Below are positions 46,071-57,140 of a stretch of 64,000 bases of DNA, one piece after another. Numbering within the stretch: position 1 is the first letter of the stretch; each line of letters opens with the position of its first letter. Location: positions 37,032,282-37,096,281 of the forward strand of contig CAKMRJ010003334.1 in NCBI GenBank assembly GCA_928212115.1. The letters run 5' to 3'. The position numbers and the translations under genes were made by a program. The DNA comes from Lactuca virosa. Taxonomy: Eukaryota; Streptophyta; Magnoliopsida; Asterales; Asteraceae. The notes beneath the pieces were generated by a model that saw nothing but the letters and a program-made list of their open reading frames with translations, was not told the origin of the DNA and made no database searches.

Positions 46071-47595
46071 CTACAAAACGGGAGAATAATTCAAGTTAGT
46101 TTATTGAATCCTTAATAACACACCCAAATGAGATATTAAGGCTAGGATCCAACATAATATCCTACAAATTGGAAGAGGGATGTCATAATCCAACTCGCAG
46201 AACATTTGAAGGTAGGTAAATGACGATTTACTAATTGTCACCATGAAAAACGAAAAAGGAGGTTAAGTTTTAAATGTATTGAAAACTCCTAGATCTTTTG
46301 AGATTCATTGAACTTTTCAACGGCATGTTTAAATCTCGATATGCCCCTCGATTTGTGACTGGGATGCCGAGGATCACAAAACAGGGTGTGAATAACCATG
46401 CAAATATACACGGTGCCCCCAATGTTACAATCACCTATTCGATGTGTCGGTTAACCACACACGCTCCATCGAACTATGACAAACATCGAGTCACCCTTTG
46501 CCACCTTTGCTTAGAACCCAATTAGTGTGCCGGTTAACTACACACGCTCCACTAATGTCTTAGCAAGGGTACAAAGTGTAATTTCATGGAATTGCATAAA
46601 TTCACTTTTGCCTAAAGTAACTAAGATTGGGAATTTTGTAAAACATTTAGTTACTTAATTATTCATTATACTTTTAATGAGGAGAGGGTTTGCCCAATCC
46701 TACCCGTTCGGCTAACGACCCTCCACCAATCAAGGAAGCGGTGGGTGAGAGTGAACACCCATTAAACGACCATTTTATAGGCCATAACCTTATACCTCCC
46801 TTATAGATCGGTTTCGTGAATGAGGCTTACTAACGGTAAGACTAGAAGTTTAAGTTATACATATATAATATTAGACTTTTAATGTTGTATATAGTATAAG
46901 GGTGTATTTTACACTTTATAATACTAGGTGGTTTAAACTATTAATAAATTATACCTTTAATTCGATTAATCTTAAACCTATTAATTTATGGCTTATTAAT
47001 TCTTTCCTTTAATTAAACTTTTAATTAAATCAATAAACCACAAGGGTGAAATTTGAATCTTTTCAAAACTAGGGTTTTAGAATTTAAAATTTCAAAGTTA
47101 TACTTTTAATCAAAATTTAAATCCCAAAACTTGAGGGCAAGTTTTGAAACCTTTCAAAACTATCTATATCAAAATACAAATAAGGCAATTAAACAATTAA
47201 TTAGTGATTATCTAGTTTTGACCTAATCCAATTTAATGCAAGATAATTCAACAATTAATTCAAATAATCAAATATTATAAAATAAGGAATTTATTATTCA
47301 AACAATTGGTAATTATCTTTTGATTTGGTAAGGATAATCATATAACAGTAATAAAATTTGGATTTTATTAGTCAAAAATGATTTAGGAAATTATCCATAA
47401 GCAAAACAGCAAGAAATCCCGAAAATCTCTCTGTCTGACAGCTAAACTCGTCGAGTTCACATTGGAACTCGTCGAGTTCATCAAACTCGTCGAGTTCCCA
47501 ATGGAACTCGTCGAGTTCATCAGACAGACAGCCCAAAAAACGAATTTAAAGCATGAATGAACAATCAAGGCATCAATACAATAGAAACCAATCAA
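46071..47595 (-). other. Long leader of LARD-like element
   Basis: About 1.5 kb of AT-rich non-coding sequence lies between primer-binding site and gag. It contains a third short stem-loop with the shared loop (46167-46195) and four palindromes near the primer-binding site. Confidence 0.75.
47445..47520 (-). repeat. Four ACTCGTCGAGT palindromes in copia leader
   Basis: AACTCGTCGAGTTC occurs four times (about 47446, 47466, 47484 and 47505), about 90-160 bases from the LTR, in an element unrelated to the gypsy LTRs that carry the same palindrome. Confidence 0.9.
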
Positions 47596-47608
47596 GGCTC
47601 TGATACCA
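47596..47608 (-). promoter_or_regulatory. Primer-binding site (initiator Met-tRNA), minus strand
   Basis: The reverse complement reads TGGTATCAGAGCC, one base from the LTR, which fixes the orientation of the element. Confidence 0.92.
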
Positions 47609-47609
47609 C

Positions 47610-48394
47610 TGATGGGTTTTAGACAAAAGAACATCCTATGTGCTCATGCAAACCCTAATGTTTGGATCTAGGTTTCTCTAATTGTACATTCAATTCATCC
47701 AAGGCTCAAGAACCCTAATCTATCATATGTAATTCAAAATTATCAAATAAGAATAGATCTAAATGATTACCTCTTCTTGAATAGCTTGAATCTTATTGTC
47801 TTGGAGCTTAGAGTCACAAATGTCACTCCTCTAATGGCTTACAAACACCACAAGCAAGAGAATGATGTAGGAGAGAGAGGATGAGAGGGAAAAACGGATC
47901 TAGGGTTCCTTAGAATAAAGTCTCGCCGATTTCCCTTGCCCTAGGGGTCCTTATATACTTGTGCTGCTAGGGTTTTAGTCCAAAACCGTAATGGATAGTT
48001 TAGGCCTTAAGCAGTCCAAGGAACCTTCTGGAATAAGGCCCCTTTGGACGAAATTGGATGTCCAAGCCTCCAAGATTTCGTCCACCCTTATTCCTTAGGG
48101 TTTCCCAACCCAAATTCAACTATCATACATTTGACAGTTTTAGTCCCCTTTATTTAATTAATTTCTTTTAGTCACAAAATCAATTCTTTATTAATTCTTG
48201 ACTAATATTAATTAAACAATATGATTTCTCCTTTAATATATTATTCTCATAATATATTATTAAATCAAAATTAATCCTCTTGCTTCATAAATCATCCTAT
48301 CAAGTTGCTTTGGCGAAGGCAACCCAAAAGGACCATGCACAATCGGGTCAAGTACATACCAAATATAGTTATGGACTTAGACATTAATCCAACA
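47610..48394 (-). mobile_element. 5' LTR of LARD-like element
   Basis: 785 bp, the same length as the other LTR, with differences such as AATGTTTGG for AACGCTTGG. Confidence 0.9.
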
Positions 48395-48399
48395 GATAC

Positions 48400-50068
48400 T
48401 ATTCTTTTAAACAAAATCTTGTTTCACAACAAACTGTTTTGACTTTACACTGTTGTCGTAATAAAAGTTTGGACCAAAATTTGCTTTAGTGTTATCAAAT
48501 CATTGTGAATAATTTTTATGATTAGAAAACCTTGATGAATTGTTGGACTTTGATTTTTGCACATTAGATTTTGAGCATGAACACAAACAAACAACATTTT
48601 GAGTTTTATGAATATTATTCAAAGTTTCTAAATTTTCTTTTTCTCTCCAAAACTTCTTTATTTCATTAATATTTTTCTTATACCTAGCTCTCCTAGTTTG
48701 ATCAATCTCTTTTTTAGTCTTTTTAGCCTTAACTTCCATATCACTCACTTTGATTTTCCTTTCAGATCACTTGATTCACATTTTTGTTTAGAAATCAATT
48801 TCATAATTGGTACATAAGAATTTCCTATATTATTCTGTGAAATGGACTCAACATTCAAAGAACCTGAAATGTATCTACCCTTTACTTTCCAAGATGTATT
48901 TCTATGAAAGACGTATTGTCTCCTCAATATTGTCTATTGAAACCTGCCAAAAATGACTTTTGCAATAATTGGAATTATCAATCTTCACAATAGAAGTCAA
49001 GTCAACAGTGTCAGTTTATCAAGTCCTTTCATAACGAAAACCTGATTTGGAGTACTTTAGACTTTTGGAAAAACAATAGCCTTCGCAACCAAATTTCCAA
49101 TTCCATTATTTTCAACAACTGTTTCAAATTCATCAGAATCTTCAAGAATTAAATTTCTTTTTGGGTTTTCATCATTAATCACAAAAAATGGAACAATCAA
49201 TATCATCTTCAAACGAAATTTCACTCATCTCACTTTCATCAAATTCAGATTCAATAACAACATTGCAAGACTCCTCAAAATTTGGTTTATTACACAACGA
49301 AATATGCTTGTCGTTAGAGTTCTTTTGTATTTGTTTCTTATCTTCTTCAGTTAAAGTTTCTTTCGGCATATTCTTTATTTCTTGTCATTTCAAACATTCT
49401 TTAACCTTTTCTAAACCATCCCTATAAGCATCACATACGGATTCGTTCGATGAAGCTATGGATTCACATTCATAACATTTATCATCTATTTCTTCTTCAT
49501 GGAATTCTGAAAATGGTAACATTTTCTTATGCATTGTTATAGAGATCTCGCAATTATGATACAATTTAGTAATATTAGCATGCATACATTTTGCAACTTG
49601 GCAAAAACATTCATTTGTTTCATTAAAAGTCTATAATCACATTTCAACACACAAAGATCATGCTTAACTCTTACTAACTCAATCTCTAGTTTCTCAATTT
49701 CAACCTTTTTTCCTCACTTCTAAAAATTGCTCCTGCTAAGATCATCATCAAGGTTAGAAACTTTCCTTCGATTCCATCTAAGAATTTCTCATAATTCTGA
49801 AATATTATCTTTTAGTTTATTCAATTCATTATCATATTTATAAACAAGAATATCAAGAGATTTAAGAATGGAATGTACCTTCTCACAAGCCTCCATGCGC
49901 TCTCCTGCACTCTTCGCAGACAAGCATGTGTCGTAAGAATTTCTTCTGACCTTTCACCACCTTCGTAATTGTATCCCTAACTTTCAGATCTCGAGCTTGG
50001 CAATTTTTCCATCTTTCACACATGTTGACAGATTATAAAAAAAAAGAGCAACATGAGATGGTCTATGA
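48400..50068 (-). pseudogene. Copia-type gag-region remnant, copy A part 2
   Basis: Minus-strand pieces read KKTKKEIDQTRRARYKKNIN, VVCLCSCSKSNVQKSKSNNS, DDKCYECESIASSNESVCDA and YRDGLEKVKECLK, separated by stops. It is colinear with 60530-61727. These phrases are typical of a TNT-like copia polyprotein of eudicots between the gag knuckle and integrase; that is recognition from memory and not a search result. Confidence 0.55.
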
Positions 50069-50339
50069 TGTAACATCCCAAAAATTTCAATAAATTTAAA
50101 CTTTTCAAAACAACCCATTTACTAACAGAAGTGTTTACAAAACCATTATTTCCATGACATTATTTAAACTCAGAGTCTCCCAAGATCCAATCAGTAGTAA
50201 AACCAAGGATGTGTACGGTCACACCTTCGCCTTGCCACGATCCTCTGAAGAACCTGAAACCATAAACAAAAACTATAAGCACGAATCTTAGTGAGTTCCC
50301 CCAAAGTACCATTACACGAACATATAACATATACAAATA

Positions 50340-50680
50340 ACAGCATGTACTGGGTCCACAGCTAAAAGACTGGATTACCCTGAGCCCACAGTATGAGTCT
50401 GGTTTGCCTATCGGGCCCACAAGTCATATCTGGCTTGCTCATGAGCCCACAACATAAGTTTGGCTTGACCTCGGCGCCCACATCTTATGTATGGCTTGCT
50501 CCCTAGTCAAATCAGTCATTGGACTGGAATACCAATGTTCAGCCCTCAGTATGAGTTTGGCATACCAACCGGTCCTCAACTCGTATCTGGAATGCTACTG
50601 AGCCCTCTGTACGAGTCTGACATGCTCTACCCGGCCCTCAGCTCATATCTGGAATGCTCCAGGGTTTGTTGGCTACAACA
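50340..50680 (-). repeat. Diverged tandem array in LTR
   Basis: Units of about 30-45 bases combine GAGCCCACA or GCCCTCAG with (A/G)TATGAGTCTGG/CATATCTGG and TTGCTC or ATGCTC. About eight units are visible. Confidence 0.75.
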
Positions 50681-51261
50681 CAAAGCAGTACAACCTCAAC
50701 CCAACACAATATGTCGACATATAACAGATAACAAACATATATAGATAATCATGCAAACAGAATCACAGGTAGTCCTACAGATCTACCGTACTAGCATATC
50801 GACAACTAGCATATAATCATGCAGATCTATTCCATACTCAGCATATCGATGTATAGTAGGATATCAATCCAATGGGCCGGCCATGGTGCCTTTGACCTGT
50901 AAGTATAGTGAGAAAAACTCACCTGAAGCGGCTGAATATCTCAGACAAAAGCTCGGATCGCTGATCCAGAAATCCCCGCGCGCTAGCACCATCAAATATC
51001 ATCCAATTAATAATTAAATATTGACCCATAATTAAGAATCTGAATTACTTGCCTAATGACCAGGGTAAAAGACCATTTTACCCATTTTTCTTACTTGGTC
51101 CAAAACCAAGGCTCGGTATGGCCCAACTTCCTAATTAGGCCCCAAATCCATCATCAATCAAATTCCAAGAAATCACATAATCAATCCATGGCTCAAGGTC
51201 AGAAGTCCAATGGCCCAACAAGGCCCAAACCAAAAGACCCAAAATTTCACTTCTTGGGGAG

Positions 51262-52145
51262 TACGCCCCGCGTACCAGAAGTGTACGCCCTGCGTACTCA
51301 CCCTCTAAGTGCAATATACAAGTCCTTCAAGCATGAAACTCTATTTACGATGAGCGTACTTCTGATTACGCCCAACATACTCATCAGGGGTCAAAAACTC
51401 ACATTAAACTCTTACTGGGTTAAGTCAAAGGCATCCAAACACTTCTCTTAACTCTAAATGATGTCTTAAACCAAAAAGTCGAAACCTTTAACCTTTGCAT
51501 GGCTAAAGAGGACTAAATCTCCAAAATCCTTCATTTCACAATACTCAAAACCACTTAACTCTTTCATGGTGCTAAGGAAATGATGAAGCAAACATTTTTA
51601 TGGTTCAATACACTTAAAGACCTCAAAAAGGACAGTTAGTATGCTTTGGAGTACACCATACTCACAAAGATCCAAACTTTGGGAAAAAAAGCTTATGAAA
51701 CTATGCCATAACAAAATCTATGAATAAAGTAATCAAGTTTGAAGCTTTATACCTTTAGAAGGTAGATCAAGATTCACTAAGTGTGGATCCACAAGCTCCA
51801 AGCAATCCCACACTTCTCCAAGAAGCTCCTTCTTCTTATATGAGTACCAAAATGCATGAAATACCACCAAGAACTCAAGAACCACACCAATGGAGGCTAG
51901 GGCTTCATTTATAGGGTTTGAGGGGATGGAGGTCGAAGATAATAGGGTTTGGTGGTGAGTTAAGGTGCTTAAATACGGTCCAATACCCTAAATTAGGGTT
52001 TGGGTCTGACTAGAGTACACCCTGCGTACTCCCTTAAGTATCTGCGACCAATCTACCTAATACGCCCCGCGTACTCCCATGTACACCCAACGTACTAGGC
52101 TCAACATGAGTACGCCCTACGTAAACTTATGTACGCCCCGCATAC
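51262..52145 (-). repeat. TACGCCCCGCGTA-type palindrome clusters
   Basis: GTACGCCCCGCGTAC and relatives (GTACGCCCTGCGTAC, GTACACCCTGCGTACTC, TACGCCCCGCGTACTC) occur at 51260-51300, less perfectly near 51355-51385, and again at 52010-52150, either side of the LTR TATA box and leader. Confidence 0.85.
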
Positions 52146-53696
52146 TAGGTTTAACCTTTGAACCACTAACTTCCGAAGGCCATAAATTCTTCGTTCTACG
52201 TCCGTTATCGACGATCCTTATATCCACGGAAAAGTAACGAGAAGCTCTACACTTCTATCAACTCATCCTTGCCCTAAAAATTTATGAACAAAAATCTAAA
52301 ATTCATAAAAATCCCGACTGCCACTTTACAGTTATACCCTTGGGCTCCAAATCACAAACCGAATTCCCAAATCATCAATTGTAACGCGAGTTCCTGGTAT
52401 GTATTTAAATTATAATTATTCATCTTTATAGAGCAACTCGACGAGTTGGAAGCCCAAACTCGTCGATTAGAGATCAGATGATACGTGGGTTTTAAGTAAC
52501 CTACTCGACGAGTTGAGAGCCCTCAACTCGATGAGTAGGCTGGCAGAGGTGAAACCCTAATTTTGGGGTTTTGCACCTTATTTAAGCATCTTAATCCCCT
52601 CATGCTAGCCTCATACTAGCCTCCAACTCCCAAACCCTAGATCTCAAAACCCTAATGCATTGTGTGAGCTTGTGAGTCAGTTTTGAGAGAAATCTTGTGT
52701 GTATGAAGCTTGTGGAAGAAGGAGAAGACTGAGGACTCAAGAATAAGGTTATAGATCCAACAACTTCACTTCATTCTCAGCATTTTCTAGTAAGCAAGTC
52801 TCAAACTTGCTTAATGATTACTTAGATCTCTTTCCTATCACTTTTATTGGGTTTTTGGTCCAACTAGCATGATCCTTGGGAATTGGACGTCCCAAGTGAG
52901 TATACTTTCAGATCTAGAGCCTTGAAGGGCTTTCGTGGCATAAAGGTCAAACTTTATGGCCATTGAAGCCCCATGCAAGCTTTGGGATATCATTTTGGCC
53001 TTTTAAGCTCCAAAAGGCCATGCATGGAGAGAAAGTTGGAGGCTTTACGTGTTCATGTAGCGTCTAGGGTCCAAATCTCAGTTTGTATGCCTTAGCTTGA
53101 AGTATTAAGGGCTTTTGGGATCAATATCTTGGTCTTATGGAGTTAGGTTTTGAGCTAAATCACTTAAGGAAGGGTATTAATGGGTAAAGTTGGAAACTTT
53201 ACCCTTAAAAGGACATTTTCGGTATATATGTGAAGTTTGGAGCTTAGATCTGAAGAATAGGGGCTTAATCTATTAAGAAAGGCTTAACAAACTGAAGAAC
53301 TCGACGAGTTCATAGAGGAACTCGACGAGTTGGGACGATTTGTCCCGATCCTGTAAAGGGCAGAATTCGACGAGTCTGGGGAAGGACTCGACGAGTTGAC
53401 TCGTTTTATCACAATTCTGAGAAGCATGGAAACTCGACAAGTTAGAAGATGACTCGACGAGTTGAGTCAACTCGTGGTTGACTTTGACTGGACGTTGACT
53501 TTGACATTGACCAAGGTTGACCTGTGAAGGGGTTTTAAGTATGGAATGGTATCTAAGAGGTTGTTATATATAGGGTGTGAGTAGAGCCGGGTGCGGAGCA
53601 GAGACGTTTCAACTATTCACACGACATTGAGGTGAGTTTCCTCCTGTATGAATGGGTCGAATGCACCAATGTCGGCGCGTATATGTATGCTAGTAT

Positions 53697-54080
53697 GTTA
53701 CGGACCAAGGTCCGATGCCGGGCAGTGCCCGATGTAGGTTTATATGTATTAGACTTCAGTCTGATGTCGGGGAGAGCCCGATGAATGTTTGTATGCTTGA
53801 TGTCTTTGTGATTCTTGCATGTGTTTGTTTTGTATGTTTCCGGACTTCGGTCCGACGTCGGGGAAAGCCTGAGGAATGTTTATATGCTTCCAGATTTCGG
53901 TCTGATGTCGGGCGGGGCCCGAGGAATGTTTATATGTTTATGTTATGTGATTATTTATGTGCATTCGTTGATATGTTATTATGTATACCGAGCTTTGCTC
54001 GATGCCGGATCTCAGTCCGATGTCGGGCGGGGCCCGATGTCGGACTTCGGTCCGATACCGGGCGGGGCCCGATGTAGCGG
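53697..54080 (+). repeat. Array of paired GC-rich hairpins
   Basis: Repeated units pair a first hairpin (GGACC-AA-GGTCC, AGAC-TTCA-GTCT, CGGAC-TTCG-GTCCG, CAGA...TCTG, CGAGC-TTT-GCTCG) with a second (CGGGC-AGT-GCCCG, TCGGG-GAGAG-CCCGA, CGGGC-GGG-GCCCG). Stem bases change between units but remain complementary. Confidence 0.88.
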
Positions 54081-54191
54081 GCAAGGCCCATGTTATGTTA
54101 TTATGTGATTATATGATTATGTGTATGGTATGTGGTAGTTTGGGAAGACTCACAAAGCTTCGTGCTTACAGTTTTCAATTTTGGTTTCAGG

Positions 54192-54949
54192 TAGGGGTGA
54201 GCATAGGCGGGTACCCAACCGAATTTGCTGGAACCGGAACCGGCGGTTCCTAGGATGTTGGAACCAGAACCGGAACCGGTTACATCGGTTCCTAAGATTT
54301 TGGAACCGCTCCCGGAACCGCCGAAACCGGTTCCGATTCCGGGTACCTGGCGTCTAATTTTTGAAAAGTAATAATCACAAAATTACATTATAAAGCTATT
54401 GACTTTGGTGCGTATATTTTAATTAAAATATAGATTTTTGTTGCAATTAGAAAAAATTGACACGTTCCGAAAATTCCATGCATTCTAACATTAAATAAAC
54501 TTCATTATTGTTGTAAATGGTGTAACTAAAAACTAGTGAGATTTTGCAGAGTAATCATTTGTGACTCCACAGTTTCACGAATCGCTTTCTTAAGACAATT
54601 AGAGAACAAGTAATCATTTTAGCTTCTATTGAGTTCTGCTTATTGTGATTCAGCTTTTCTGTTACAACAAGAAATTCGATTTGTTAGTGTACATGCATAT
54701 TGTATGTATTTGTATTTATCCTTTAGCCCATGTATTGTTATTTGTATCATTATATGTAGTGTAGGCCTGGCACATGGCCCATATTATAAATTCATTTGAA
54801 GTGAAGGAGAATAATCGACTTTTTGATGCCAATATTGTGAGGAGGCAAACCACATAAGGTAAAATAAATACTATGTGTATCCACTAATTGTTGTAGATTC
54901 TAAAAACAATAAACGAATTCTGTTTATACAAAGATAATTGTCAGTTTGC

Positions 54950-55018
<69 letters not shown>

Positions 55019-55207
55019 GGTTCTGACGGTTACCTGGCGGGTAGCAGTTCTGAAAAAATGAGAACTGGAACCGGAACCGCTTAAGGCGGTTCCAATAATT
55101 TAGGAACCGGAACCAAAACCGTATAAGGCGGTTCCGGGTTCGGAACCGGCAGTTCCGAGGCGGTTTCGGTTTCGGAAGCGGGTACCCTGTTCCGGTGCTC
55201 ACCCCTA
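54192..55207. mobile_element. hAT MITE with perfect 8-bp target duplication
   Basis: Ends TAGGGGTGAGCA and TGCTCACCCCTA, perfect inverses. The flanks are GTTTCAGG on both sides (54184-54191 and 55208-55215). Subterminal arrays of GGAACCGG/CCGGTTCC surround a unique core and a (TA)n run at 54952-55012. It sits directly after the TTTCAGG of the host LTR. No transposase. Confidence 0.95.
54952..55012. repeat. (TA)n microsatellite
   Basis: About 30 uninterrupted TA units inside the hAT MITE. Confidence 0.95.
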
Positions 55208-55432
55208 GTTTCAGGTACTTCTGGTAGCAAGGGGAAGAGCTCGGGATGACTGCAGTGCACACACCATTTTATTTAGCCTGGGATGTTTTACTCTAATATA
55301 TTGACATATGTTTTGATATGATACTCTAATTTGATACGATGACTTATGTTTTTGGATGAAATGATTTTGGTAACTATGATTTATTTAATAATTAAAAATG
55401 AAATTTTTGGTCATGATTTTTGGGATGTTTCA

Positions 55433-56296
55433 TCTATCCTACCTTATCCACCCCTAAATGGGTCTAAATCTCCCTTTCTCAAAGTCCCTAAGCATTATGA
55501 TAATAAATCTTCGGGTCACGGCCGCGCATTAGGAAATGATTCGGAATAGGGTATTACATATGAACCTCCTAATTTTATGTGTCTTTGGACCATACTCCAA
55601 TGTTCCCACTATCTCTTTCATCTTCCTCTACTATCAAGGCTTTTCCATGAATGTTCATTTTGAGAAGATCCTTGATCTTCTGAGCATAATAGGCTTCGTC
55701 CTTTACTTTCTCCTTCTTCTCACTCTTCTTTCACAGTACATAGTCTTTTGTGAAGTGATTCTTTCCATTACAGAAGTTACAATCGTAGCCCGAAGCACCA
55801 AGAAGTTTCTTTTCTTTCTTATCTTCCTTTTGTTGTTGATAGCAGGGCCGGTCCAAAGCTATAGTGGATCCATAGTGAAAAGAAAAAATGGGCCCCCAAA
55901 GTCATAAATATAATAAAATTAAATTGAAAATATAGACACCGTTATAAAATTCATAAAATTCATTATTAATATTAAAAAACACAAATATGACCACAACATA
56001 CAAAAACAAATAATTTAAATAAAAACATATTTCTCCTATAGTTTTTAGATAAGTTAACTTTTTTTTCCTCTCTCTCTCTATCTATACTAAATACTCTAGA
56101 AATTTTGGGCCCCTTAGAGAAATGGGCCATGGGCGACCGCCCGGGTTGCCCACCTTCTGGGTCGGGCCTGGTTGATAGTTCTTTAGACCTTCACATTTGT
56201 TCTTTTCAGGCAAAGAATTTCCATCATTATATCATGAACTTTTTCCATCAGACCTTGAGTTTCCACCAAATTATGAACTTTGAGAAATTCTTCTTA
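55433..56296 (-). pseudogene. Copia-type gag zinc-knuckle remnant, interrupted by MITE
   Basis: Minus-strand reading gives GYDCNFCNGKNHFTKDYVL (knuckle-like C-C-H pattern with the last Cys replaced by Tyr), then DEAYYAQKIKDLLKMNIHGK, typical of TNT-like copia gag. It is probably the continuation of the remnant at 48400-50068, parted by the LTR pair. A hAT MITE sits at 55843-56170. Confidence 0.6.
55843..56170. mobile_element. hAT MITE, 328 bp
   Basis: Ends CAGGGCCGGTCC and GGGTCGGGCCTG (inverse with mismatches). Perfect 8-bp duplication GTTGATAG (55835-55842 and 56171-56178). No coding capacity. Confidence 0.92.
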
Positions 56297-57140
56297 AAGA
56301 ATTATAACACCCGTTTTCTAGAATAGATCAGTTGAGGACTCAGAGCGATCAATGGTAAGATTTTTGGGAAAAATCTAGTGTCACGTTGTGGTGAATGGAG
56401 CACCATGGTAATGTGTTTTATTTGCACTAGTTTTTTATTTATAAAGTCATATCTAATCTTAACTAGTCTTAAACACAAATAGGCAGTGTACCTAGTTGTG
56501 AAGTAATATATAGTTTAAGGTAAGAAATGGTGTCGAACACCGGGAACGTGATGGTTTAGATCAAAATAATTTAAATGTTAACTAAATTAATAACAATAAA
56601 GTAAAAAGTGGTTTTTGTGTAAACTAAATTAAACTAGTTTTAACGCTCTATTAATCAAATGAAACTAAAAAACTGAATGGAAACAATAAATAAGAAGTAC
56701 TTCAATTAGAATACGAATCCCCAAGTTTTTATGTTTGATTTATTTTAAGTGCAATGGATTAATGAATTGATTACAGAATTGTAATATGACTAGTTATCTT
56801 GATCGGATTTCCTAGTACTAATAATTAATGAACAACTAACATAATAATTAATAAACAACTAACACAATGATTAATAAATAGGAAGTTGATTATTATGTTG
56901 TGTTGTATGTGATATTTTTGGGGGAACTCACTAAACTTTGGGTTACACTTGTGGATTGAATGTTTTTCAGGTACCATTGGTGATCATGGTAAAGTGAAGA
57001 CTTGACTGTACATACTCATTTTTGTGATATGTGCTTTGGACTTGACACTGTGACTTGATGATTCCGATTGGATTGAGTCCTGTAATCACAAAAATGAAGT
57101 GATAACGTCGGTCGACGTCTGGGAAGTGGTCCCGTGACGA
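56297..57140 (+). mobile_element. Degraded LTR fragment
   Basis: TATAACACCCGTTTTC at about 56297 resembles an LTR start. GGGGGAACTCACTAAACTTT and TTTTTCAGGTACC (56920-56975) are the conserved 3' block. The middle is shorter than in intact LTRs and no TATA region is obvious, so it is internally deleted. Confidence 0.55.

Larger units (their letters stand above)
38977..48394 (-). mobile_element. Large non-autonomous copia-type retroelement (LARD-like)
   Basis: Two 785-bp LTRs (38977-39761 and 47610-48394; minus-strand ends TGTTGGATT...CCCATCA) flank a 7.8-kb interior. The 5-bp target duplication is GATAC (38972-38976 and 48395-48399). The primer-binding site and gag are oriented on the minus strand. 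No protease, integrase or reverse transcriptase was found. A 1963-bp solo LTR is nested in it. The LTRs differ at a modest number of sites, so the insertion is not brand new. Confidence 0.92.
50069..52379 (-). mobile_element. Ty3-gypsy-type LTR, minus strand
   Basis: On the minus strand it ends GGGATGTTACA at 50069. Parts in minus order: TACGCCCCGCGTA-type palindromes (52015-52145), TATAAAT (plus 51907-51913), leader, a further palindrome cluster (51262-51370), CAGGTGAGTTTTTCTCACTA (plus 50907-50924), array (50340-50680), AACTCACTAAGATTC block and TTTCAGG near 50253. The 5' end near 52377 is inferred. No clean target duplication. Confidence 0.75.
52380..55432 (+). mobile_element. Ty3-gypsy-type LTR, plus strand, split by hAT
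   Basis: Starts TGTAACGCGAG and ends TGGGATGTTTCA; about 2.0 kb without the MITE. It carries palindromes at 52433-52540, TATTTAAG (52579-52586) and palindromes at 53297-53465. GAGGTGAGTTT (53629-53639), the hairpin array 53697-54080, ACTCACAAAGCTTCG and TTTCAG (54147-54190) follow. The flanks TCAAT (52375-52379) and TCTAT (55433-55437) would be a target duplication with one change. Confidence 0.8.

Noticed and set aside
55433..55842. A host zinc-finger gene near 55700
   Set aside because: The minus-strand CNFCNGKNHF motif is the retroelement gag knuckle, with stops and a MITE insertion around it.
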